Source: Pseudomonadota bacterium
GTDB taxonomy: Bacteria > Pseudomonadota > Gammaproteobacteria > Burkholderiales > Rhodocyclaceae
Direction: 5' to 3'
Length of the DNA stretch: 9,082 nt
Assembly: GCA_030917225.1 (NCBI GenBank)
Contig: JAUPVD010000229.1
Coordinates: 1 to 9,082 of the forward strand
Part shown: positions 1 to 6,807 of the stretch, one piece after another
Position numbering within the stretch: position 1 is the first letter of the stretch
How the letters are laid out: each line of letters opens with the position of its first letter
Notes under the pieces: model-generated
Databases searched by the model: none
Told to the model about the DNA's origin: nothing
What the model saw: the letters and a program-made list of their open reading frames with translations, nothing else
Program-made: the position numbers and the translations under genes

Positions 1-1
1 C

Positions 2-472
2 CGGCCGTCTCGCCGGCAGGGGGTGGAGTGGAACAATCTGTGGTCGGTGAATTCCTGGCTCTCGTTCGATGCCGACCTGTCGTGGTCGCATGCGCGTTTC
101 CGTGGCAGCGATCCGGCCGGCAATCATATTCCCGGGGCGGTGGCGACCACGGCCAATCTGGGCGCGACCGTCGATGCGCTGGGGTCGTGGTTCGGTGCGT
201 TGCGCCTGCGTTACTTTGGCCCGCGCCCGCTGATCGAGGACAATTCGGTGAAATCGAACTCGTCGGCCATCGCCAATCTGCGCCTTGGCTATCGCGTGGA
301 CAGTAAGACGGCCCTGATGCTCGATGTCTTCAACCTGTTCGACCGCAAGATCAGCGATATCGACTACTGGTATGAGTCGCAGTTGCGCAACGAGGCCGCG
401 CCGGTGAACGACATCCACACCCACCCGGCAGAGCCGCGGACCTTCCGGCTGACGCTGACGCATCGCTTCTGA
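2..472 (+). CDS. TonB-dependent outer-membrane receptor, C-terminal fragment
   Basis: The visible 156 codons are the last beta-strands of a TonB-dependent receptor barrel; the plug domain and most of the barrel lie off the left edge. The frame is open from position 2, so the GTG at 23 is an internal Val codon and not a start. Evidence is the alternating polar/aromatic strand pattern, the RRQGVEW strand that typically opens the last third of these barrels, the 'DVFNLFDRK' strand shared by many receptors, the late DIHTHPAEPR loop, and the terminal Phe required for barrel insertion by the Bam machinery. Such receptors bring siderophores, metal chelates, vitamins or copper across the outer membrane using TonB energy. 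The substrate cannot be told from this part. Convergent to the copper operon, so a copper ligand is possible but only suggested by location. The hydrolase gene starts 26 bp downstream and may be co-transcribed. Confidence 0.9.
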   Translation, partial: RPSRRQGVEWNNLWSVNSWLSFDADLSWSHARFRGSDPAGNHIPGAVATTANLGATVDALGSWFGALRLRYFGPRPLIEDNSVKSNSSAIANLRLGYRVDSKTALMLDVFNLFDRKISDIDYWYESQLRNEAAPVNDIHTHPAEPRTFRLTLTHRF

Positions 473-498
473 GCGGTCGCCGGAGTAATCTGTACGGC

Positions 499-1311
499 AT
501 GAAAGCCGTCGCACCGCTATTGCGTATCCTCGCTGTCTTCGCCATTGCCATTACCGGACTCGCCATGTCACAGGATCGCCTGCTCTACTACCCAGACAAG
601 ACCGTTCTTGCGGAGGTGACGCGCTTCGTTCCCGGCGCGCAGGCGTGGCCATCGGCCGAGTCCTTCCGTGGCTTGCTGGCGGCGCCGGCTTCCGGAGCAG
701 TGCGCGGCACGATCCTTGTCTTCCATGGCAACGCCGGGCACGCTGGCCATCGCGGTTTCTATGCCGAGGCATTGGTGCCGCTCGGCTGGCGCGTCATCCT
801 CGCCGAGTATCCGGGCTACGGTCCGCGCCCGGGCAAGCTGGGAGAGGAGAGTCTGGTCACCGACGCGGCAGAAACCATTGCGCTGGCGCGCAGCCAGTTT
901 GCCGAGCCGATCTATCTGCTCGGCGAGTCGCTTGGGGCGGGTGTGGCGGCCGCCGCCAGCGATCGGCTACAGCACTCCGGCATTGCCGGGATGCTGCTGG
1001 TGACGCCGTGGGATCGGCTGAAGTCGGTCGCCGCGCATCACTACCCGTGGTTGCCCGTAGGCTGGCTGCTAAGTGATCGCTACGACAGCGTCGCGCATCT
1101 GGCCACATTTCGTGGGCGCGTGGCAGTGGTGCTGGCGGAAGCCGACCAGATTGTGCCGGCAAACTTTGGCCGCCTGCTGTTCGACGGACTGGCTGCCGAA
1201 AAGCACCTGTGGGTCGTACCCAATACGGATCACAACGACTGGGTGGAGCGTACCGACGCGGCCTGGTGGCAGTCGGTCACGCAATGGCTGTTGGCGAAAG
1301 ACCCGCGCTGA
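499..1311 (+). CDS. Membrane-anchored alpha/beta hydrolase (Bem46/ABHD13-17-like)
   Basis: A 270-residue serine hydrolase of the alpha/beta fold. Residues 6-22 form a hydrophobic N-terminal segment, probably a signal anchor, so the catalytic domain likely faces the periplasm. The oxyanion-loop motif HGNAG is at 76-80, the nucleophile elbow GESLG at 142-146 with Ser144, the acid is probably Asp216 (EADQIVP), and the catalytic His is His245 in TDHND. Order and spacing match the family represented by yeast Bem46 and human ABHD13/ABHD17, whose bacterial substrates are mostly unknown. The ATG at 499 is chosen because it retains the hydrophobic anchor; a GGAG lies at 482-485 but 13 nt away, so initiation may be weak or coupled to the receptor gene 26 bp upstream. 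An alternative start at Met23 (position 565) would delete the anchor. Its link to copper is unsupported; it may simply be a neighbour. Confidence 0.88.
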   Translation: MKAVAPLLRILAVFAIAITGLAMSQDRLLYYPDKTVLAEVTRFVPGAQAWPSAESFRGLLAAPASGAVRGTILVFHGNAGHAGHRGFYAEALVPLGWRVILAEYPGYGPRPGKLGEESLVTDAAETIALARSQFAEPIYLLGESLGAGVAAAASDRLQHSGIAGMLLVTPWDRLKSVAAHHYPWLPVGWLLSDRYDSVAHLATFRGRVAVVLAEADQIVPANFGRLLFDGLAAEKHLWVVPNTDHNDWVERTDAAWWQSVTQWLLAKDPR

Positions 1312-1314
1312 TCA
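1309..1314. other. Palindromic TGATCA supplying both convergent stop codons
   Basis: The hexamer TGATCA holds the TGA stop of the plus-strand hydrolase (1309-1311) and, read on the minus strand, the TGA stop of the NosL-like gene (1312-1314). The flanking bases extend the palindrome to CTGATCAG (1308-1315). The two genes therefore meet tail to tail with zero intergenic bases, and any terminator must lie within the opposing coding sequence. Confidence 0.9.
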
Positions 1315-1809
1315 GTCGAATTTGCCGCGGTCCAGCTTTTCCGCGATTTCCTTCGTCACCTGATCGAAGCTCAATAAACGCTTGCCCTTGTGATCCTTCA
1401 TGAAATCGTTGGCGTCGGTACGTGTGGCGAGCGGGACCAACTCGTGCCCCATCGGTCCGAGGACGTCGGAACCGACGACATAGAGCGCCTGCCTGGCATC
1501 GATCTTCTCGAGGTTGTAGAAATCCGTGACGGCAATGCTGAGCATGTCTTCAGCGCGGTGGCCGGGAGCGTATTTCGACAGATCCTGCAGGTACTTGAAC
1601 AGATCCTTGGCGCCGTCGAAGTGATGCGCATGGCCGTCCTTGTAGAGCACCGTTGCCGCCCAGTTCGGGTACTTCGAAACCAGCATCCCGCAGACCGGGC
1701 AGAGGTCCCTGGCGCCCGGTTTCGGAATGCCGGAAAGCACTTGCTGGGCGCCGGCCGTGGTGGCCAGCCCGAGCAGGAAAAGTGCGGCAAGAAAAAAACG
1801 TCGCTGCAT
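1312..1809 (-). CDS. NosL-family periplasmic copper protein (Sec-exported, non-lipidated)
   Basis: A 165-residue secreted protein of the NosL family, whose founding member delivers Cu(I) for nitrous oxide reductase maturation. Residues 1-21 form a Sec signal peptide (RR, hydrophobic core, cleavage near AGA-QQ). There is no lipobox Cys, unlike classical NosL lipoproteins. The signature CPVCGM is at 37-42, followed by HHFDGAKD (62-69), the TDFYN...IDA strand (95-105) and the PMGHELVPL segment (119-127), all in the family order. Cys37, Cys40, Met42 and the His residues are candidate copper ligands. The start at 1809 is preferred to the ATG at 1839: it begins exactly at the signal peptide and lies one base after the stop of the upstream NosL-like gene, with AGGG about 6 nt upstream. 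Last gene of the operon. Target cuproenzyme unknown, so the symbol nosL is not assigned. Confidence 0.85.
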   Translation of the reverse strand: MQRRFFLAALFLLGLATTAGAQQVLSGIPKPGARDLCPVCGMLVSKYPNWAATVLYKDGHAHHFDGAKDLFKYLQDLSKYAPGHRAEDMLSIAVTDFYNLEKIDARQALYVVGSDVLGPMGHELVPLATRTDANDFMKDHKGKRLLSFDQVTKEIAEKLDRGKFD

Positions 1810-1810
1810 G

Positions 1811-2419
1811 TCAGCCCTGTTTTTTCTGTTCCATCGCACGCTTGCGCCGCTCTTCCCGATTTTTCCGGATCATCGCCACGTCGCCGGCCATGTCGAGATA
1901 GCTTTCGCGCAAGGCCTCGTCGAACTTGGCCAGCGTGCCACCGTGCTTCGCCTGGAACTCCTTGGCGGTATCGGCGGAGGCGAACGAATGCTTGCTGCGC
2001 TTGGTCATCGCATGCTTCAGGTCAGCACCGATCAGGTAGGTCAGCTTGTCGACCGGCACCAGCGGGCGCGGTTCGGCCACTGCGCCAAAATCCGGCCCCC
2101 AGATCTCCTTCGGCTCGCGGTCGATATTCACGCCGAGGCTCAACGAGAGGCAGTGGATCGAGCAGGTGCCATCGACCAGATCATCGCTGTACTGCACCAG
2201 CATGCGGCTGCGGTGGTGTTCCTTGCGGTCCATGCCGCAATAGGGGCACTTCGGATGCTTCTCAAGTTCTCCCTGCAGCGGGCTGGCGTCCGGAGCCTTC
2301 TTCGGTACGAACTGCGCCGGCGTGCCGTCGGTGCTGCAGGCTGACTGAGCCTGAACCCCCGTAGCGACGGCAAGGCCGCCGGTGGCCAGCGAAAGTTTCA
2401 ACAGGTCGCGACGTTTCAT
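1811..2419 (-). CDS. NosL-family protein with twin-arginine signal and charged C-terminal tail
   Basis: A 202-residue second NosL-like protein, quite unlike its downstream neighbour. The N terminus is RRDLLK (3-8) followed by a hydrophobic stretch to AQSA (24-27), which looks like a Tat signal, suggesting export folded or with cofactor bound. The CPYCGM signature is at 58-63, and a second Cys pair, TCSIHC, is at 85-90; SRMLVQY (71-77) separates them. This four-Cys arrangement occurs in the NosL branch of about 200 residues. The region 123-160 (DKLTYLIGAD, HSFAS, KHGG) matches the usual NosL core. The last 20 residues are strongly basic and charged. A strong ribosome-binding site precedes the ATG. 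A 90-bp gap separates it from the TauE/SafE gene, the longest in the operon, so an extra promoter there is possible though none is clear. Copper binding is inferred from family and context. Confidence 0.85.
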   Translation of the reverse strand: MKRRDLLKLSLATGGLAVATGVQAQSACSTDGTPAQFVPKKAPDASPLQGELEKHPKCPYCGMDRKEHHRSRMLVQYSDDLVDGTCSIHCLSLSLGVNIDREPKEIWGPDFGAVAEPRPLVPVDKLTYLIGADLKHAMTKRSKHSFASADTAKEFQAKHGGTLAKFDEALRESYLDMAGDVAMIRKNREERRKRAMEQKKQG

Positions 2420-2509
2420 GGTCTATCTCCTCTTTGCTTGAATGGCTTCAAACGCATATTAGCGCCGGCTGATGCTGTGGTCGTGCGGCAAATCGTCGCA
2501 GCTGCAGGG
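2420..2509 (-). other. 90-bp spacer, longest in the operon
   Basis: Apart from the ribosome-binding site I see no convincing terminator hairpin or promoter here. A TAATAT resembling a -10 element lies at 2456-2461 on the minus strand, but no -35 element is found at suitable spacing. The gap could hold a processing site or a weak internal promoter for the two NosL-like genes. Confidence 0.35.
2427..2432 (-). promoter_or_regulatory. Ribosome-binding site GAGGAG for the Tat-exported NosL-like gene
   Basis: On the minus strand GAGGAG sits 7 nt before the ATG at 2419. It fixes the start and shows that this gene can be initiated independently after the 90-bp spacer. Confidence 0.75.
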
Positions 2510-3229
2510 CTAGTTGACCAGCCGGTTCATGACGTGGAAGTAGGCAATGCCTTGCCACAGCGTTGAAAGCCCGAGCGCAATGACGAACAGCCCGGCGCCT
2601 TTCTGCAGATAGCCGCGCATCTTCGGCCCGAGTTTGCCGAACAGCACGCTGGCCAGCAGCATCGACGGCAGGGTACCGGCGCCGAAGGCGAGCAGTAGCA
2701 GGCCGCCTTCCGGTACCGAAGGCGCGGTGGTGGCCTTCACTGCCATGGCCATGGTCATCGAGCACGGCATCAGGCCATTGACCAGCCCGGCGATGGCGGC
2801 ACCGCGCACCATGCCTTTCTGAGCGGCACCGGCGAACTGCTGACGCAGCCAGCGCGCCGGCGCGAAGCCGACAGTCAGCTTCAGTGGCGAGATGCCAAGC
2901 AGTTCCAGCCCGAGCAGGATGACGATGAGGCCGGCAATGATCTGCAGGATGCCTTGCGCCAGACCGATCTGGCCGGTGGAGACGAGTACGGCGCCGAGGG
3001 CGGCGGCGAGCAGGCCGACGCAGCCATACACCGAAACACGGGCCGCGTGGTAGGTAAGGTAAGGCGAAAACCCGGCCTTGGCCTCGCCGCCAAGCTGTTT
3101 GGCGCGGATGAAATAGCCGCAGACGAGGCTGCCGCACATGCCAAGACAATGGCCGCTACCGAGCAGGCCGGTCATGAAGGCCGCAAAGTAGCCGAAGCCC
3201 TCGACAACGTGGTGTTCGTGGCCTTCCAT
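2510..3229 (-). CDS. TauE/SafE-type (DsbD_2-like) membrane protein, probable metal or thiol handling
   Basis: A 239-residue polytopic protein with about six membrane segments (roughly 11-38, 64-84, 92-112, 141-163, 176-198, 212-232). It has the two pseudo-symmetric hallmarks of the DsbD_2 / 'sulfite exporter TauE/SafE' group: GSGHCLGMCG (24-33) in the first span and NGLMPCSM (151-158) in the fourth, with FGAGTLPSM (182-190) after it. Cys28, Cys32, Cys37 and Cys156 lie in or near the membrane, and the N terminus has a GHEHH cluster (3-7). Relatives are often encoded next to CcoI/FixI-type copper ATPases in ccoGHIS regions, so a role in copper or electron transfer for oxidase assembly is likely; sulfite export is not suggested. 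The start is 9 nt after the ATPase stop and in the same frame; only a distant GGGGA (3242-3246) is present, so translation is probably coupled. Confidence 0.85.
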   Translation of the reverse strand: MEGHEHHVVEGFGYFAAFMTGLLGSGHCLGMCGSLVCGYFIRAKQLGGEAKAGFSPYLTYHAARVSVYGCVGLLAAALGAVLVSTGQIGLAQGILQIIAGLIVILLGLELLGISPLKLTVGFAPARWLRQQFAGAAQKGMVRGAAIAGLVNGLMPCSMTMAMAVKATTAPSVPEGGLLLLAFGAGTLPSMLLASVLFGKLGPKMRGYLQKGAGLFVIALGLSTLWQGIAYFHVMNRLVN

Positions 3230-3238
3230 GCGCGCGGC

Positions 3239-5695
3239 TTATCCCCGGCGCAACAGGCGCAGTGAGTTGACGACGACCGATACCGAACTGGCGGCCATTG
3301 CCGCTGACGCAATCATCGGGTTCAGTCGACCGGCAGCGGCTACCGGGATGGCGATGGTGTTGTAACCGAGTGCCCAGAACAGGTTTTCGCGGATGATGCG
3401 CATCGTCCGTCGCGAGATCGACAGTGCTTCTGCGGCCTTGCCGAGGTCGCCCTTGACCAGCGTGATGTCGGCCATCTCGACGGCGATGTCGGTGCCGCCG
3501 CCCACGGCCATGCCGACATCGGCTGCGGCCAGAGCCGGGGCATCGTTGATGCCGTCGCCGACCATGGCTACGACTTCCCCCGCGGCCTGCAGGCCACGGA
3601 TCAATTCCAGCTTGCGGGCCGGGGTGGCACGGGCTTCGATGCGGTCGATGCCGACGAGGCCGGCCACATGACGGGCTGCCGCTTCGGTGTCGCCGGTGGC
3701 CATGATCGTCTTGATGCCGAGCCGATGCAGCCAGGCAATGGTTTCGGCAGCGTCGCTGCGCGGTTGGTCGGCAATGGCGAAGAAGGCTGCCAGCTGACCG
3801 TCGATGGCGACGAAAACCGGGGTCTTGCCTGCAGCGCCGGCGGCGTTTGTGGCCGCTGCCAGCATCGAGGTGTCGACATCGTTGGCGGCCATCCACTCGG
3901 TGTTGCCGATGAGTAGCGCATGGCCATCGACTTCCGCGCCGACTCCGTGGCCAGGTTCGGCGCGGAAATCGTTCAGTGCAAGATCGGCGCGGGCGCCGAG
4001 CATGTGCCCGAGTTCGCGCAGAGCCTTGGCCAGGTAATGCTCGGAGCCGTTCTCGGCCGTCACGATCAGGGCCAGCAGATCCTTGTCGCTCAGCGACGAA
4101 CGATTCTCCCAGTCGGCCACGACCGGGCGCCCTTCGGTGATCGTGCCGGTCTTGTCGAAGACGACGGTGCTCACCTTGGCGCCGATCTCCAGCGCGCTGC
4201 CGTTGCGGATGAAGATACCGCGCCGTGCCGCGGCACCGGTGCCGGCCATGATCGCCGTCGGCGTGGCCAGCCCGAGTGCGCAGGGGCAAGCGATCAGGAC
4301 CACGGCGATGGCATGGGCCAGCGCATGCGTCGCCGGCGCGCCGCCGAGCAGCCAGCCGCCGGCGGTCAGGCCGGCAATGCCCATGACCCCTGGCACGAAG
4401 ACGGAAGAAATGCGGTCGGCGAGCTTCTGCACCGGCAGCTTGGCGTTCTGCGCCTCGTCAACCATGCGCACGATGTGCGCCAGCACGGTGTCGCGGCCGA
4501 CGGCGGTGGCGCGCAGGGTCAGCGCGCCGTTCTGGTTCATGCAGCCGCCGATCAGTTTGTCGCCGGCGGCCTTGCTGACCGGAATGCTTTCGCCAGTGAG
4601 CATCGATTCATCCACGGCCGAGCAGCCGGAAACGACTTCACCATCGGTCGGGATGCGCTCGCCGGGGCGGACCAGCAGCGTGTCGCCGGGCAGGATCGAT
4701 TCGACATCGACAATGACCTCGACACCGTCCTTGAGCAGGGTCGCGGTAGCCGGCTGCAGCTCGATCAACTGGCGGATGGCCTCGCCGGCCTTGCCCTTGG
4801 CCTTTTCTTCCATGTAGCGGCCGAGCAGCACGAAGGCGACGATGCTGGCGGCAGCTTCGAAATAGAGGAAGTGCGTCTTCCGGTGCGGCAGCAGGCCGGG
4901 CAGGCTGTAGACATAGGCCGCGCCGGCGCCGAGCGCGATCAGCGTATCCATGTTGGCGCTGCGGTTCTGTGCCAGCCGGGCGGCTTTCTCGAAGAAGGGT
5001 TTGCCGGCACCGAACACCACCGGTGTGGCCAGCAGGAACTGCAGCAGGCGCAGGCTGTAGTTGTGCGGCATGGCCATGCCCAGCACCATCAGCGGCGCGG
5101 TCAGCGCGGCGGCGGCAACAAAACGTTTCTTCGCTTCTTCGCGCAGGATCTTCTCGCGTTCGACCAGGAAGCGGCGCTGGGACAGCGTGTCCATCGGGCG
5201 CGGGATGTAGCCGAGGCGTTCGACCAGCGTGAATACGGCGTCGCGATCCAGTTGCCCATCGACGGTGCAGGTGCCGGCAGCGAAATTGACGCCAGCGGTC
5301 TTCACGCGCGGATCGCGTTTCAGGGTGAGCTCAATCAGTGCCGCGCACGAGGCGCAGGTCATGCCCTCGATGGCCAGCGAGCTGTGCTGCAGCGGGCCGT
5401 CGGGAACTGCTGTTTCTGCGGGCTTGCCCGGACGCGGTGCACGAACCAGTGCGGAAGCGATGTGCGTGACCGCAGCAAGCAGATCGTCGCGTGAAATTTC
5501 TTCCGGCGCGAAATGGAGGGTCAGCGAACCGATGCGCGGCTCGCTCTTCACCTCACGAACGGCCGGCCGCTTGCGCAGCAGAATTTCCAGCAGATAGATG
5601 CGCTCTTCGTCGCGACAGAGCTCCGGCACGACGACGCGAATGCGACGCGTCAGCGCATGTGCCAGGCGAACTTCAACGGTCGTCGCAACTGTCAT
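3239..5695 (-). CDS. Cu+-translocating P1B-1-type ATPase with SEHY in place of SEHP
   Basis: An 818-residue heavy-metal P-type ATPase. The first 80 residues resemble a HMA-like fold without a CxxC; a regular HMA domain follows (106-165) with the Cu site GMTCASC (111-117). About eight membrane spans are visible. Key motifs are TGES (367-370, actuator), CPC (470-472, transport site), DKTGT (514-518, phosphorylated Asp514), ATGD (666-669) and GDGINDAP (713-720). YN (778-779) and MAASS (800-804) complete the Cu+/Ag+ P1B-1 signature. The nucleotide-domain motif normally reading SEHP is SEHY (551-554): the His is kept but the Pro is Tyr. The enzyme would use ATP to move Cu+ from cytoplasm to periplasm. 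Company of NosL, TlpA and TauE/SafE genes favours a cuproenzyme-supply role (like CopA2/CcoI) over simple detoxification, but this is inferred. Its ATG overlaps the preceding stop by ATGA (5692-5695). Confidence 0.95.
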   Translation of the reverse strand: MTVATTVEVRLAHALTRRIRVVVPELCRDEERIYLLEILLRKRPAVREVKSEPRIGSLTLHFAPEEISRDDLLAAVTHIASALVRAPRPGKPAETAVPDGPLQHSSLAIEGMTCASCAALIELTLKRDPRVKTAGVNFAAGTCTVDGQLDRDAVFTLVERLGYIPRPMDTLSQRRFLVEREKILREEAKKRFVAAAALTAPLMVLGMAMPHNYSLRLLQFLLATPVVFGAGKPFFEKAARLAQNRSANMDTLIALGAGAAYVYSLPGLLPHRKTHFLYFEAAASIVAFVLLGRYMEEKAKGKAGEAIRQLIELQPATATLLKDGVEVIVDVESILPGDTLLVRPGERIPTDGEVVSGCSAVDESMLTGESIPVSKAAGDKLIGGCMNQNGALTLRATAVGRDTVLAHIVRMVDEAQNAKLPVQKLADRISSVFVPGVMGIAGLTAGGWLLGGAPATHALAHAIAVVLIACPCALGLATPTAIMAGTGAAARRGIFIRNGSALEIGAKVSTVVFDKTGTITEGRPVVADWENRSSLSDKDLLALIVTAENGSEHYLAKALRELGHMLGARADLALNDFRAEPGHGVGAEVDGHALLIGNTEWMAANDVDTSMLAAATNAAGAAGKTPVFVAIDGQLAAFFAIADQPRSDAAETIAWLHRLGIKTIMATGDTEAAARHVAGLVGIDRIEARATPARKLELIRGLQAAGEVVAMVGDGINDAPALAAADVGMAVGGGTDIAVEMADITLVKGDLGKAAEALSISRRTMRIIRENLFWALGYNTIAIPVAAAGRLNPMIASAAMAASSVSVVVNSLRLLRRG

Positions 5696-6411
5696 GGTGT
5701 CACCGCTGAATCTTCCGGCTTCGGTGCTTGCAGCATCGGCGCGGGGGTAGCGACAGCCGCATTGCGTTTCCGGTAGCGCACGAGCAGGAAGGTCAGGTAG
5801 AACACGGTAAGCCAGGCATTGGAATGTTTCAGCGGTGACTGTAGCCAGTGCCTGGTGATCAGGTTCCAGTGCACACGAATCAGGTAGAAGGCGGCAATGT
5901 CGTTGATGAAATTGATTACCGAGCGTTCATTGAGCAGCGCCGGATTGAGTGCGCGTTGCCATGGCGATGCGCCACCGCCACTTCCCGTGCTGACGACTGC
6001 ATTACCGGCCGACGGTTTGGCGATCTGTGCCCGCAGTGCATGCTCGGCCGCCATGATCTTGTGTTTCAGGTAGTCGGCCCACTGCTTTGCGCGCTCGCGC
6101 CAGACTTCCAGGTCAGCCGATGGGCGTCGCGAGGTTTCAGCCGTGGCTGGTGCCGCAGCGGCAATTGCTTCATCCAGCGTGGCATTGAGCACCAGCGCAA
6201 TCTGCCGGTGACTGCTGGCCAATGGGTCGAAATGCACGGCCAGCTTGCTGCCGCGCAGTTCAAGTTCGGCAGCGCGCACGCCGGGCAAGCGAACCAGCGC
6301 AGCCTCGATCACCCGCGCCGAACCGGGGTTGGCAAACAGCGCCGGCAATGCCAGCCGCAAGTGGCCGTCGCCCTTGTGCAGTACATAAATCTGGCGAGCG
6401 TGATGGCTCAT
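5692..6411 (-). CDS. HMA_2-like domain membrane protein without a metal-binding CxxC
   Basis: A 239-residue protein of unassigned function. Residues 7-80 have the beta-alpha-beta layout of a heavy-metal-associated fold (helix after [10 protein letters not shown], then LPGVRAAEL and [10 protein letters not shown]), but no Cys is present anywhere, so it resembles the metal-site-free HMA_2 type often found at the N terminus of, or beside, P1B ATPases. It is followed by a charged helical region (98-133), a Gly/Ser linker (138-149), an amphipathic aromatic/His segment (164-195, with HWN and RHWLQ), a probable membrane span at about 198-212, and a basic RYRKR end. The similarity to the first 80 residues of the adjacent ATPase suggests a partner or regulator that docks on it in the membrane. 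A GGAGGAG ribosome-binding site precedes the ATG and the stop overlaps the ATPase start. Assignment rests on pattern recognition, not a search. Confidence 0.7.
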   Translation of the reverse strand: MSHHARQIYVLHKGDGHLRLALPALFANPGSARVIEAALVRLPGVRAAELELRGSKLAVHFDPLASSHRQIALVLNATLDEAIAAAAPATAETSRRPSADLEVWRERAKQWADYLKHKIMAAEHALRAQIAKPSAGNAVVSTGSGGGASPWQRALNPALLNERSVINFINDIAAFYLIRVHWNLITRHWLQSPLKHSNAWLTVFYLTFLLVRYRKRNAAVATPAPMLQAPKPEDSAVTP

Positions 6412-6418
6412 CGTGAAG

Positions 6419-6425
6419 CTCCTCC
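6419..6425 (-). promoter_or_regulatory. Strong ribosome-binding site GGAGGAG
   Basis: GGAGGAG on the minus strand lies 7 nt before the ATG at 6411 and confirms the start of the HMA_2-like gene. Confidence 0.75.
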
Positions 6426-6441
6426 GGACCCGGTGGAATTG

Positions 6442-6807
6442 TCAGGCAGCCGGCGGGGGCGGCGTCTCGGTGCTGCTAGCCGACTTGGCAGCCGTCTCGT
6501 TGCTTTCCTGCGCCTCGGCCATCAGGTCGTTGAGATTTTCCTTCTGCTGCAGCGCGAAGTCCTTGCCCATGTCGGTCGCCTTGGCCACGGCTTCGAGGAT
6601 TTCCTTGCGGTACTTGTAGCCGAGGTAGCCGGCAGCAGCGCCGGCGGCAAGCAACAGGAGCGGGTTGCGCAGCAGATGGAGCACCGGGTTGCCGGCCAGC
6701 GCGCGCGCGGCGACGAAGCCGGTCGAGGCCATCATCATCGGCTTCATCATCTCGCCCATCATGTGCGGTGCCTGTTTTGCTGCTTCCTGCATCATCGGGT
6801 GCATCAT
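6442..6807 (-). CDS. Met-rich single-span membrane protein, putative PacL-like copper ATPase accessory
   Basis: A 121-residue protein I cannot name. Eleven of the first 26 residues are Met, in pairs or triplets (positions 1-2, 5-6, 16-17, 20-21, 24-26) with His3 and His15, a composition typical of Cu(I)-binding Met motifs. One membrane span follows (about 47-63, rich in Leu and Ala, with a GAAAG segment), then a YtxH-like charged amphipathic helix (65-100) and a disordered Pro/Ala/Thr tail (103-121). Small single-span proteins with a metal-binding stretch beside P1B ATPases are known from the mycobacterial PacL proteins, which act as platforms or chaperones for Ctp pumps; by layout this could be a copper version with the metal site at the N terminus. 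That role is inference. The start overlaps the previous stop by ATGA (6804-6807) and has a good ribosome-binding site. Confidence 0.75.
   Translation of the reverse strand: MMHPMMQEAAKQAPHMMGEMMKPMMMASTGFVAARALAGNPVLHLLRNPLLLLAAGAAAGYLGYKYRKEILEAVAKATDMGKDFALQQKENLNDLMAEAQESNETAAKSASSTETPPPPAA

Noticed and set aside
499..1311. Hydrolase as part of the copper system
   Set aside because: It is on the opposite strand, converges on the operon and shows no metal-related motif; only proximity suggests a link.
1810..1839. Upstream ATG at 1839 for the Sec-exported NosL-like gene
   Set aside because: It would add ten residues before a perfectly placed signal peptide and overlap the preceding gene by 29 bp. 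The ATG at 1809 is the better start.
1390..2364. Plus-strand open frame (324 codons) across both NosL-like genes
   Set aside because: Antisense to two genes with signal peptides and CPxCGM motifs; its own translation has no coherent domain.
2456..2461. TAATAT as a -10 promoter element in the 90-bp spacer
   Set aside because: No -35 element lies 15-19 nt upstream; the nearest candidate, TTGCCG, is about 24 nt away.
2510..3229. TauE/SafE protein as a sulfite exporter
   Set aside because: The name is inherited from a broad superfamily. The GHCLGMCG and MPC motifs and the copper-gene context fit the DsbD_2-like branch better.
4032..4043. SEHY as a sign of frameshift or pseudogenisation of the ATPase
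   Set aside because: The frame is intact from start to stop, and TGES, CPC, DKTGT, GDGIND, YN and MAASS are all present, so the change is a local substitution.
3156..4289. Minus-strand open frame (377 codons) overlapping the ATPase in another frame
   Set aside because: Arg/His/Gly-rich translation lacking motifs; it overlaps the ATPase catalytic region including GDGIND, so it is an out-of-frame shadow.
3920..5494. Long plus-strand open frame (524 codons) opposite the ATPase gene
   Set aside because: It is fully antisense to a gene with all P-type ATPase motifs, and its translation is a low-complexity Gly/Arg/Gln/His mix with no recognisable motif. Such shadows are common in GC-rich DNA.
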